Below, in pieces: positions 9,155 to 16,888 of a stretch of 64,000 nt of DNA. This stretch comes from Marinifilaceae bacterium (GTDB lineage Bacteria; Bacteroidota; Bacteroidia; Bacteroidales; Marinifilaceae), in contig JAFGYE010000026.1 of the NCBI GenBank assembly GCA_016936255.1, forward strand, positions 1-64,000, given 5' to 3'. Numbering within the stretch: position 1 is the stretch's first letter; every line of letters starts with the position of its first letter. The notes under the pieces were generated by a model. It ran no database searches and was not told where the DNA came from. It worked only from the letters and a program-made list of their open reading frames with translations. Position numbers and translations under genes: made by a program.

Positions 9155-10210
9155 TTCTGTTGGCATTTTTTTTCCTGCCAGCACTACTGATCCTAAAGAA
9201 GTATATCCATCAACCTTCTCATTCTTCTTATTCAATTCTATTAGCAGATCTCCGGAAATTAGTAAGCGTGATTCGTAAGAATTACAAAGACCCTGTATTC
9301 TTGAAGCAGTGTTTATTGCATCACCATGATAGGCAATTTCGGATTTTAATTCTCCTACTTCTGCTACCATTACTTTACCCGAATGCACTCCCGCCTTAAA
9401 AATTGGCATCATTCCATAAGTCTTTTGATAGTACTCCTTTTTCTTCTCCAGAATATCCATGAAGTCATAAAAAACCTTTAAACATCTCATTTTTTTTACT
9501 CCATCGTTTATTTTCCAGGTTAATACAACCTCATCACCAACATACTGATATATCTCAGCATAATTTATCCTAACTGCATCTGAAATGTCTTTAAAACAGT
9601 CTTGGATTAGTCTACTGTATTTAAAATGCCCTAACTTTTCGGCGTAATAAGTAGACGATTTCAAATCCATAAACAGAAAAATTCGCTTCTCTTCCTTTGG
9701 CTTGTAGTATCTTCCCAACAAAAATTTCAAGAGTACTCCTTTACCCAATTTCCGATCTATTTCGTGGAAAATTTCAATTAAGCTGCCTACTATAAAAAAG
9801 TAAACCAGTATGGCATAAAATAACTGAGAATGATACAAAGACAATAATTGAGGAAAGGTCGCCGGAAAATTATCAATCGAAAACAAATCTCCTATATGAT
9901 ACATACAATAAATCAGCAGATAGGCACTGCTAACATTTACCAATAAACTTACTGTTATTGAAAGAAAATAGGTAGGTATTTGATTGCGGAGAAATTTTGC
10001 CAATTTAAATATCACGCCCCAAATTATTCCTGCAATAATACCAGACAGTAATACATTTTTAATATTTTGCATTTTAGAAACAGACCAATGACTTGTCTCA
10101 TCCACTTGAAAAATCATTAAAAAAAAGAATGCAAGTACCCAAATTGGTATTATTGTATAAAAATAAATACCAACAGATTTACTATTAATTTTAAATAAAA
10201 TTTTATTCAT
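9131..10210 (-). CDS. Membrane-bound class III adenylate/guanylate cyclase
   Basis: The C-terminal half (about residues 175-355) is a class III nucleotide cyclase domain, which makes cAMP or cGMP. Metal-binding aspartates are D182 (FMDLKSST) and D226 (YVGDEV). The transition-state pair is N300 and R304 in GDAINTASR, so the site looks complete. The N-terminal half has four hydrophobic helices (about 14-35, 52-72, 81-105, 128-149) with no recognised sensor fold. Substrate choice is not certain by eye. The gene overlaps the upstream 64-aa gene by 8 bases and the convergent kinase by 24 bases, a very tight packing. Confidence 0.88.
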   Translation of the reverse strand: MNKILFKINSKSVGIYFYTIIPIWVLAFFFLMIFQVDETSHWSVSKMQNIKNVLLSGIIAGIIWGVIFKLAKFLRNQIPTYFLSITVSLLVNVSSAYLLIYCMYHIGDLFSIDNFPATFPQLLSLYHSQLFYAILVYFFIVGSLIEIFHEIDRKLGKGVLLKFLLGRYYKPKEEKRIFLFMDLKSSTYYAEKLGHFKYSRLIQDCFKDISDAVRINYAEIYQYVGDEVVLTWKINDGVKKMRCLKVFYDFMDILEKKKEYYQKTYGMMPIFKAGVHSGKVMVAEVGELKSEIAYHGDAINTASRIQGLCNSYESRLLISGDLLIELNKKNEKVDGYTSLGSVVLAGKKMPTELYSCLVN

Positions 10211-10397
10211 TACTATTAATAAATTGAACCAACTCCTCCACCTCTTTATAGGAATTTATTACATAATCCTCATTCAGCTTAAGATGAAACAAATGGTTCT
10301 CTAATATTTTAATATTTTCCTGAGATGTGTTACCCAATTTGGTGATTCCAAACTGATATAATTCCTCTCTGTCCTGACGCCTGCTATCTACTATCAT
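10203..10397 (-). CDS. Small 64-aa protein, function unknown, coupled to the cyclase
   Basis: I do not recognise this protein. It is acidic and helical in character, has no signal peptide or membrane segment, and its stop overlaps the start of the cyclase gene by 8 bases. That overlap suggests translational coupling, and so a possible partner or regulator of the cyclase (inference). The start codon lies directly after the terminator-like structure behind tolC, without a clear ribosome binding site. It is short, so a chance reading frame cannot be excluded, but its tight fit to the next gene favours a real gene. Confidence 0.5.
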   Translation of the reverse strand: MIVDSRRQDREELYQFGITKLGNTSQENIKILENHLFHLKLNEDYVINSYKEVEELVQFINSNE

Positions 10398-10404
10398 CCT
10401 GTAT

Positions 10405-10474
10405 ATAAAAAAGGAGTGACCGAATCAAAATTGATGAATAAACATCAACCCATCCTACTGGTTAATCCGGTCAC
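10405..10474 (-). terminator. Large stem-loop terminator behind the efflux operon
   Basis: GTGACCG (10416-10422) and CGGTCAC (10468-10474) form an outer stem. Inside, TTGATG (10431-10436) and CATCAA (10443-10448) form a second hairpin. Read on the minus strand the outer stem is followed by a short TCC and then TTTTTT, as in an intrinsic terminator. It sits 14 bases beyond the tolC stop and before the 64-aa gene. The long loop is unusual. Confidence 0.55.
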
Positions 10475-10487
10475 ATCCAACCCACTA

Positions 10488-11852
10488 TTAAATTTCTAAT
10501 TCCCCGATTGATTTCAAGAAGCTAATTTCTCTTAGCTTATAATTAATTTTTGAATCAATCAATTCACTATAAGCTTTTTGCCAAAATGCTTGAGCATCCA
10601 ACAATTCTGTAGTACTAGCCAAGTCTTCGTAAAAACTATTCTGGGTAAGCTCCATATTTTCATTTGCCTGCTCCATTGAAATTTTTGCCAGTTCTATTTG
10701 CTGATATGCCTCCTGTAATTTAAAATACGACTGCTGTACATCAAGACTGATTAAATCTCTGCTACGATCCATTTCCAACTCTTTTTGCTTGCTTTTAAAT
10801 CGCGCAGCGGCAACTTTATGCTTCCGTTCCTGCCAGTGAAAAACCGGAACAGACAAATTCGCTTGTACCGCCATAAACTGCGTAGAACCAAGCAAATTTC
10901 CGACACTACTCATGTTGCTATATGATGCACCCACTCCCAGTTGAGGCAAATAATCTGCTTGAGTATGCTTCACCTGTTCTTTTGAAATTTCAACTTGTTT
11001 ACCCAACATCAAAAGTTCTGGTCTTTGATTTAATGCTTTTTGCATGTAATCAGCATCAATTGCATTTTGAGTGATTGCAATGGTTGTATCTGTAGCAATA
11101 ATTTCGCTCCTTAAATTCTTCCCAACAACCTGACATAAAGACATTTTTGATAAAACCTGTAGGTTTTGCACTCTAAACAAATCCAACTTAGCTTGATTCA
11201 ATTGAACCTGAGCTTTTAACAATTCATTCTTAGTTGTTATTTCCAAATCAAATGCATTTTGCAGATCCCGAACCAAAGCCGAAAGCAATTCTACATACTT
11301 AGCCGCTAAATTGGCTTTTTCATTAACAGAAACAAGGTTCCAATATGCTTGATCTGTTTCTAATAAAACATCTGACGCCTGCAAACTTCTGTTATAAGTG
11401 GCAATCTCTTTTCCCATCTTAGTCATTTGATAAGAACTTCTGATTTTACCACCTAAATAAATTGGTTGTGAAAGAGTTAAACTGGCCGAAAAGAAATCAA
11501 TATTTCCCATCTCCACATTAAATCCAGGAAAGTAAACGTCGCTCGTCCCACTAAAAATTCCTTGCTGTGCCTCAGCTAAGCTATTAGCTGTTGGTAAAAA
11601 TGAACCGGGCAAACTGATATTATCAATATCATGATAATAATTGTACGACCCGTTTGCTTTTAAACCCGGTAAAAACTGTGTGTACACAAATCGAACATTC
11701 GACTCATTTTCAGCAATCATTTCATCAGCAATTTTAATTTTCTGATTGTATTCCAATGCCAAAGTCCGACTCTCTTTCAATGACAACTTTTGAGCTAATC
11801 CCTGAAAAGCAATCAGGGAAAAGATCAAAAAACTAACTATTTTATTTTTCAT
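10488..11852 (-). CDS. TolC-family outer membrane efflux protein
   Basis: This 454-aa protein has a signal peptide (residues 1-20, ending at LAQ) and the two-repeat helical architecture of outer membrane efflux proteins. Signs are paired long amphipathic helices and features such as FLPGLKANGSY, LSLPVF-like strands and the LLDAQ motif near residue 420. It would form the outer membrane channel of the RND pump encoded upstream on the same strand. The 107-base gap after the RND gene contains inverted repeats, so it may have an extra control point. The substrate of the pump is not evident. Confidence 0.92.
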   Translation of the reverse strand: MKNKIVSFLIFSLIAFQGLAQKLSLKESRTLALEYNQKIKIADEMIAENESNVRFVYTQFLPGLKANGSYNYYHDIDNISLPGSFLPTANSLAEAQQGIFSGTSDVYFPGFNVEMGNIDFFSASLTLSQPIYLGGKIRSSYQMTKMGKEIATYNRSLQASDVLLETDQAYWNLVSVNEKANLAAKYVELLSALVRDLQNAFDLEITTKNELLKAQVQLNQAKLDLFRVQNLQVLSKMSLCQVVGKNLRSEIIATDTTIAITQNAIDADYMQKALNQRPELLMLGKQVEISKEQVKHTQADYLPQLGVGASYSNMSSVGNLLGSTQFMAVQANLSVPVFHWQERKHKVAAARFKSKQKELEMDRSRDLISLDVQQSYFKLQEAYQQIELAKISMEQANENMELTQNSFYEDLASTTELLDAQAFWQKAYSELIDSKINYKLREISFLKSIGELEI

Positions 11853-11878
11853 ATGACTATAATTTGCTTTTAGCTGTC

Positions 11879-11949
11879 ATATGAAACTTACCATGCCGGA
11901 ATAATCATCCCTTTTGTGTCAAAACATTCTTGACATGGACGTTTCATAT
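11879..11949 (-). repeat. Inverted repeats between the RND and tolC genes
   Basis: Two inverted repeats are nested in this 107-base gap. ATATGAAAC (11879-11887) faces GTTTCATAT (11941-11949), and inside them TGTCAA (11917-11922) faces TTGACA (11930-11935) with a 7-base spacer. No T-run follows on the minus strand. They could be a regulator site for a second tolC promoter or an RNA processing hairpin; I cannot choose between these. Confidence 0.4.
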
Positions 11950-11959
11950 CTGCCAACAC

Positions 11960-14900
11960 TTATAAATCCATTACATTTTTGGTTGAAACCCTGTAAAAAA
12001 TCGCGTACAAAACAGGCACTACGATCAAAGTTATTAGAGTGCCAATCAATAACCCAAACATAATGGCAACGGCCATTCCGCCAAATAGTTCATCGCTGAT
12101 TAAAGGGATCATACCAAGAATAGTTGTAAAAGATGCCATAATAACCGGACGCATTCTCGAAACTGCAGAATCGATAATGGCCATTAAAATTTCTTTTCCC
12201 TCACTTATATCCTGATTTATCTGATCCAGTAAAACCACAGCATTTTTAATCATCATCCCCATCAGTCCCAGCGTACCAATTATTGCCACAAAGCCAAAAG
12301 GTTTCCCGGTAAGTAATAAACCATAACTCACACCAATGAAAGCGAGTGGAAGAATGGCTAAAATGATAATTGGCTGTCGGAAGTTATTGAACAGCATCAT
12401 GATAATAATTACCATTAACAAAAATGCCAAAGGCATAAATTTATTAATACTATCATTTGCATCAACGCTATCTTTATGCTCTCCTAACCATTCTAAATCA
12501 TACCCTTCGGGCAAAGGAATTGCCTCAATCTTTGCATGAACATTTTTAAATGTATCCGGAGCCTTATATCCTGGTGCCGGATCACATTGAGCCTTAATTG
12601 CTCTTCGACGGTCGTAACGTCTAATTATTGGATCTTCAAAATCAATTTTAATATCCGAAACTACCTGCCGCAGAGGAATACTATGGGCAATATTTCCCCA
12701 AACAGGCGTATTTTCCAAAGTTTCGATGTAGTTGTCTTCCTTCGCTTTTGTTTTCAGAATAATCGGCATCATATCGTCACCCTGATAAAAACGTCCTATT
12801 GGTAAACCATCAGTGGCGCAAGCCAATGCATTCGACACATCGGAGCGGGAAATATTAGTTACCCGTGATTGTGCCTGCGAAAAAACAGGATTCCAAACCT
12901 TAACAGGATTTTTCCAGTTATTGGTTACTTTAGCTGCTGTAGGTTCTGCCGCCATAATTTTTTCCGCCTGATCGGACAAATCTCTTAAAACCTTAGGATC
13001 CGGTCCTGAAAACTTAGCCTCAATCATATATTCTGCAAATATCGGAGAATAGTATTTTACACGACATCTTGCCGAGGAGTAATTTGCATCTAAATATTCC
13101 TGAACCTCTTTCCCTAATCTTTTTGTTGCTTCATAATCCTTTGTATCAATTATCAATTCACCGTAATTTGAATTATTATTTATAAAAGGACGAACCAATG
13201 TATATCGGGCAGGAGTTGCACCTAAACTAGTTGTTACATTTAGTACATCTTTTTGTTTAAGTAAATACGCCTCAACCTCACCAAGGTCCTTTTCTACATT
13301 TTCAATATCAGAACCTACAGGTAAATAATACTCTACAATAAACTGATTGTACTCCAGATTTGGCATAAACAGTTGCTTCACATTTTTAAAAGCAAATATT
13401 GATGATACAAATACCAATAAGGTAAGTGAAATAATTAACGTTTTGTGTCGCAAAGAATACTTAACAAAACCACGGAAATACTGATAGAATTTTCCACTGT
13501 ATGGGTCTGTATTATCCCCTTCTTTTTTACTGTATTTCTTACCTTTCAAAAATAAATCGCAGAAATAAGGTGTTTGAGTTAATGCCAGCAACCAACTTAA
13601 AAACAAAGAAATTGCAATTACCTGAAACAAACTGGCACAAAATTCACCTGTACTGTCCGGCGATAAGTAAATTGGCAAAAAAGCTAGTATTGCCACTAAA
13701 GTAGCTCCGAGTAATGGCATGGCAGTTTGTTTAGATGTCCTTACCATAGCATCTTTTCGCGGAATCCCTTTTTTGAGATCAACCAAAATACCATCGGCAA
13801 TAACAATAGCATTATCTACCAACATTCCCATTGCAACAATAATCGCAGCCAAACTCACGCGCTGCAATGCAATGTCAAAACTAAGCATTACAATAAAAGT
13901 TCCTAATATGGTAAATATCAATCCACTACCAATCAAAAGACCTGTTCTGAATCCCATAACCAGAAGCAATACAATCACCACAATTAAAACCGATTCAATT
14001 AAATTCACCATGAATTGCTCTATAGCAATACTTACACGATCCGGCTGATAAAAAACACGGTTGATCTGTATCCCAACAGGAACATTCGTCATTAATTTAT
14101 CGATCTTATCCTGAACAAGTTCTCCCAATTCAATCACATTCCCGCCCTTATCCATGGCTATTGCCAAACCAATTGCCGGAGTTTGATTGTACTTCATTTT
14201 ATTGGTGTACGGCGTATAGGAATCTTTCTTAATGTCAGCAATATCTTTTAGAAAAACCGAATTCTTACCACTGCCCGAAATCAATAAATTCTTTAAATCA
14301 TCCAATTGCTGAAAACTGCCATCGGAAGCAATTCTTACCCTATTACTTCCCACTTTAAAAGTTCCGGGATCAACAATCTTATTTTGAGCATCAAGAATTT
14401 GAATCACCTTGTAAGGATGAATACCCAAAAAAGCCATTTTTTCCTGAGAGATTTCAATATTAACACAAGATTGCTGTTCTCCAAATAAGTTAATTCGTTT
14501 CACTCCGGGCACAAGCAGCAACTCTCTCTTCATGTATCGGGAATAATCCTTTAATTCCTCATCAGAAAAACCATCTCCGCTTAAAGCAAGGAAAATCCCA
14601 TAAACATCTCCATAATCATCAAATACCATTGGATGAGATACTCCTGATGGCAGGTAAACACTTACATCATTCACTTTTCGACGCAGAACATCCCATATTT
14701 GAGGAAGATCTTTAGTTCGCACAGATGAAGCAATTTCCACAGTAATCTCTGAGTATCCTGCCATAGATCTGGATTCAATAAAATCTATATTATCCATAGA
14801 TTGAATGGCTGTCTCCAAAATATCTGTAACGCGCAATTCCACTTCGTGGGGAGAAGCTCCCGGATACTTAGTAATTACTAATGCTGATTTCACACTAATT

Positions 14901-15016
14901 TCGGCATCTTCAAGCTTCGACATTTTAGTGAAGGCCACAACTCCGCCAAACACAATCGCAATCAGCACAAAAAGCAATACCTTCCGATGATTCAATACAG
15001 CCTCTGTAAAATTCAT
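11960..15016 (-). CDS. RND efflux pump inner membrane transporter (HAE1/AcrB type)
   Basis: This 1018-aa proton-driven exporter has the AcrB plan: one N-terminal helix, a large periplasmic loop, a helix bundle, a second loop and a second bundle. In the proton relay, TM4 reads GMLVDNAIVIAD, so the first aspartate of the AcrB pair (D407) is kept while the second (D408) is Asn. The essential TM10 lysine is present in MMIKNAVVLLD. The N-terminal region (KLEDAEISVKSALV, YPGASPHEVE) is of the HAE1 type common in Bacteroidota. It overlaps the adaptor gene by 4 bases. Substrates may be antibiotics, detergents or bile-like compounds, but the sequence does not say which. Confidence 0.94.
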   Translation of the reverse strand: MNFTEAVLNHRKVLLFVLIAIVFGGVVAFTKMSKLEDAEISVKSALVITKYPGASPHEVELRVTDILETAIQSMDNIDFIESRSMAGYSEITVEIASSVRTKDLPQIWDVLRRKVNDVSVYLPSGVSHPMVFDDYGDVYGIFLALSGDGFSDEELKDYSRYMKRELLLVPGVKRINLFGEQQSCVNIEISQEKMAFLGIHPYKVIQILDAQNKIVDPGTFKVGSNRVRIASDGSFQQLDDLKNLLISGSGKNSVFLKDIADIKKDSYTPYTNKMKYNQTPAIGLAIAMDKGGNVIELGELVQDKIDKLMTNVPVGIQINRVFYQPDRVSIAIEQFMVNLIESVLIVVIVLLLVMGFRTGLLIGSGLIFTILGTFIVMLSFDIALQRVSLAAIIVAMGMLVDNAIVIADGILVDLKKGIPRKDAMVRTSKQTAMPLLGATLVAILAFLPIYLSPDSTGEFCASLFQVIAISLFLSWLLALTQTPYFCDLFLKGKKYSKKEGDNTDPYSGKFYQYFRGFVKYSLRHKTLIISLTLLVFVSSIFAFKNVKQLFMPNLEYNQFIVEYYLPVGSDIENVEKDLGEVEAYLLKQKDVLNVTTSLGATPARYTLVRPFINNNSNYGELIIDTKDYEATKRLGKEVQEYLDANYSSARCRVKYYSPIFAEYMIEAKFSGPDPKVLRDLSDQAEKIMAAEPTAAKVTNNWKNPVKVWNPVFSQAQSRVTNISRSDVSNALACATDGLPIGRFYQGDDMMPIILKTKAKEDNYIETLENTPVWGNIAHSIPLRQVVSDIKIDFEDPIIRRYDRRRAIKAQCDPAPGYKAPDTFKNVHAKIEAIPLPEGYDLEWLGEHKDSVDANDSINKFMPLAFLLMVIIIMMLFNNFRQPIIILAILPLAFIGVSYGLLLTGKPFGFVAIIGTLGLMGMMIKNAVVLLDQINQDISEGKEILMAIIDSAVSRMRPVIMASFTTILGMIPLISDELFGGMAVAIMFGLLIGTLITLIVVPVLYAIFYRVSTKNVMDL

Positions 15017-16092
15017 AACTGACCTCCGATATTAGAGTTTGACTTTTGAAGTAATTGCTTTACTTTTTGACCTTCTCGAAGACTATTAATACCAGCCGAT
15101 ACAATCAAATCTCCTTTTGAAATGCCTTTAATGATGTTAATCATTCCCATGGAATCAAAACCTTTCATCTGCACCTCTTTGCTTTTTACGCAATTCGTGC
15201 TCTCATTGTAAACCCACACATACGATTTTCCCCCTTTACTAAAAACAGACTCTACCGGTACTTTACAATGTATAGTAGTTGTAGCTTTCAATTTTGTGGT
15301 AACACTTGCCACCATTCCCGGAACAATTTGTTTATTCTGAGTATCGATTTTCAATCTCATCCTAAAAAAATTATCTCCGTTTGGTTTTTTTTCTATCTCA
15401 ATTAATTTCAAGTTAAAATCAACATTGGGGAAATTTTCGAATTTGGCATTGAAATCTGTAAATAATTTATTTTGAAAAAAATCATTTTCGCTTAAGGCAA
15501 CAGAAACTTCCAAATTACTTAAATCCAAAAGAGAAACGATAGGCTGACCTGCAGCAACTTTCTCGAAATTCTCAGCATACATAGCTTGTACATATCCAGA
15601 AAACGGCGCGTAAATCTTTGTATCTTTCAATGCATTTTCAGCAGCTTCTTTTCGAGCTTTTGCCAATTTATATGCCACTTGAATTTGATCATAGACACTT
15701 TTCGAGGTGCTTTTTTTCTCGTACAATGCAGTATATCTTTCGGCCTGAAGTTTTGCATTCTCAAAATTAGCATTGGCCGATTCCAATTGCACCAGATAAT
15801 CACGTTCATTTAACGCAGCTACTAAATCGCCCTTTTTAACAAACTGTCCCTCGTTTACATTCAAATTAACAAGGGGACCTGGAATTTGAAAGGCTAATTT
15901 TACTTCTCGTGATTCTTTAACCAAACCAGTAAACACTTTAACTGATTCATCAGCATTGTTCTCAACCTTATATACCTTTACTGGCTGAATTACTTCCGAT
16001 TTGGGCTCCGCCTTTTCATTACATGCAAAAATCCCAACCGACAATATTGCCGTTAGAATTGACATCTTCATTAATTTCATTAGTTTCATCAT
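15013..16092 (-). CDS. RND efflux periplasmic adaptor (membrane fusion) lipoprotein
   Basis: This 359-aa adaptor connects the RND pump to the TolC channel. The N-terminus is a lipoprotein signal with cysteine C24 in GIFACNE, so it is probably lipid-anchored. A split biotinyl-lipoyl domain (NEGQFVKKGDLVAAL and IYAPFSGYVQAM) flanks a short helical hairpin, then beta-barrel and membrane-proximal domains. The start is ambiguous because the first ten codons include four ATGs; I use the first. It is the first gene of the adaptor-RND-tolC operon, and the inverted repeats upstream (16110-16135) are likely operators. Confidence 0.92.
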   Translation of the reverse strand: MMKLMKLMKMSILTAILSVGIFACNEKAEPKSEVIQPVKVYKVENNADESVKVFTGLVKESREVKLAFQIPGPLVNLNVNEGQFVKKGDLVAALNERDYLVQLESANANFENAKLQAERYTALYEKKSTSKSVYDQIQVAYKLAKARKEAAENALKDTKIYAPFSGYVQAMYAENFEKVAAGQPIVSLLDLSNLEVSVALSENDFFQNKLFTDFNAKFENFPNVDFNLKLIEIEKKPNGDNFFRMRLKIDTQNKQIVPGMVASVTTKLKATTTIHCKVPVESVFSKGGKSYVWVYNESTNCVKSKEVQMKGFDSMGMINIIKGISKGDLIVSAGINSLREGQKVKQLLQKSNSNIGGQL

Positions 16093-16109
16093 TTTTGTTT
16101 TGTCGCATA

Positions 16110-16146
16110 TGAACTTAAATAGTTCACTTAGTTCATTTTAATCAAA
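16110..16146 (-). promoter_or_regulatory. Promoter and TetR-type operator candidate of the efflux operon
   Basis: TGAACT (16110-16115) and AGTTCA (16121-16126) form a perfect inverted repeat with a 5-base spacer, and a third half-site AGTTCA follows at 16130-16135. On the minus strand a TTTG box (16143-16146) lies 21 bases from TATTTAAG (16114-16121), a partial match to TAnnTTTG. The half-sites therefore overlap the -7 box and the spacer, as expected for repression by the adjacent TetR-type protein (inference). A better -7 match, TACGTTTG, is at 16214-16221. Confidence 0.45.
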
Positions 16147-16213
16147 AAAAATAACAGAAGTACCGCTACTTCCTTTTATTACATTTTTTACAATACATCA
16201 TAAATAGGCAGTA

Positions 16214-16221
16214 CAAACGTA
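16214..16221 (-). promoter_or_regulatory. Alternative -7 element for the efflux operon
   Basis: On the minus strand this reads TACGTTTG, a full match to TAnnTTTG, 9 bases beyond the tetR-type stop codon. It would start transcription near 16207, about 115 bases before the adaptor gene, and the TGAACT half-sites would then lie in the leader. Confidence 0.35.
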
Positions 16222-16229
16222 ATTTAAAA

Positions 16230-16805
16230 TTATAAAGGTATGCCTATGCCCCTAAATGCAGTAATAAATACTGCTCGCAGTCGCCTAATTATTTCCTCCT
16301 TAGAGTAATCACTTCTAATATAAAATTCATTTAGAGCTTCCAACGATTCCAAAAAATAATCAACCTCAATATCCGATCTTATTAGTTTACTATTTTGCCA
16401 TGATACAAATCGATGATGTATATTTACAATCATCTCATCATAATTAGTTTCAACATCCTTCTCTATTAACGGATATTCCTTGTAAATCTGGTCTATTAAA
16501 ATCTTCTGACTCTCAATAGCATAATTAAAATAATTGTCCAGAAACTGATTTGTTGCAATTACGGGATCGTCCTGTCTCATAATCGGATCTAAAACAGCAA
16601 CTATATTTACTTTGAAAATCTCAAGTGCTATCTCCCGAATTAAATCCTCTTTCGATCCAATAATCTTATACAATGTAGCTTTTGCCAATCCGCATTCACG
16701 AGCCAATTCCACCATATTTAACCCTTTAAGACCAAATTTCAGTATCATGTCCATTGCTACCGTAGTAACCCTTTCCTGAATTTCTATCTTATCTGATTTT
16801 GCCAT
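16230..16805 (-). CDS. TetR/AcrR-family transcriptional regulator
   Basis: The 191-aa protein has a TetR-type helix-turn-helix near residues 10-55 (MVELARECGLAKATLYKIIGSKEDL) and an all-helical ligand-binding C-terminal part. I start at ATG 16805 rather than the in-frame upstream ATG at 16835, because a -7 element (TATATTTG) lies at 16833-16840 and would put transcription start below the upper codon. It lies directly before the efflux operon on the same strand and probably represses it, with the ligand perhaps a pump substrate (inference). A 12-bp palindrome at 16851-16862 may serve autoregulation. Confidence 0.9.
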   Translation of the reverse strand: MAKSDKIEIQERVTTVAMDMILKFGLKGLNMVELARECGLAKATLYKIIGSKEDLIREIALEIFKVNIVAVLDPIMRQDDPVIATNQFLDNYFNYAIESQKILIDQIYKEYPLIEKDVETNYDEMIVNIHHRFVSWQNSKLIRSDIEVDYFLESLEALNEFYIRSDYSKEEIIRRLRAVFITAFRGIGIPL

Positions 16806-16832
16806 AATTGAACTCTCTTGGTATTTCGAGTA

Positions 16833-16862
16833 CAAATATATGTAAAAATAATCTAATTAGAT
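16833..16862 (-). promoter_or_regulatory. tetR-type gene promoter with 12-bp palindrome
   Basis: On the minus strand TATATTTG (16833-16840) matches the Bacteroidota -7 box. ATCTAATTAGAT (16851-16862), a perfect 12-bp palindrome, sits between the expected -33 and -7 positions. This placement suits an operator, though its sequence differs from the TGAACT half-sites ahead of the efflux operon. Confidence 0.45.
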
Positions 16863-16888
16863 AGTCATTGCACATTTTTAACATTTAT

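Noticed and set aside
9160-9399. 79-codon plus-strand frame after the first hybrid kinase
   Set aside because: It is antisense to the cyclase catalytic domain, whose motifs are clear.
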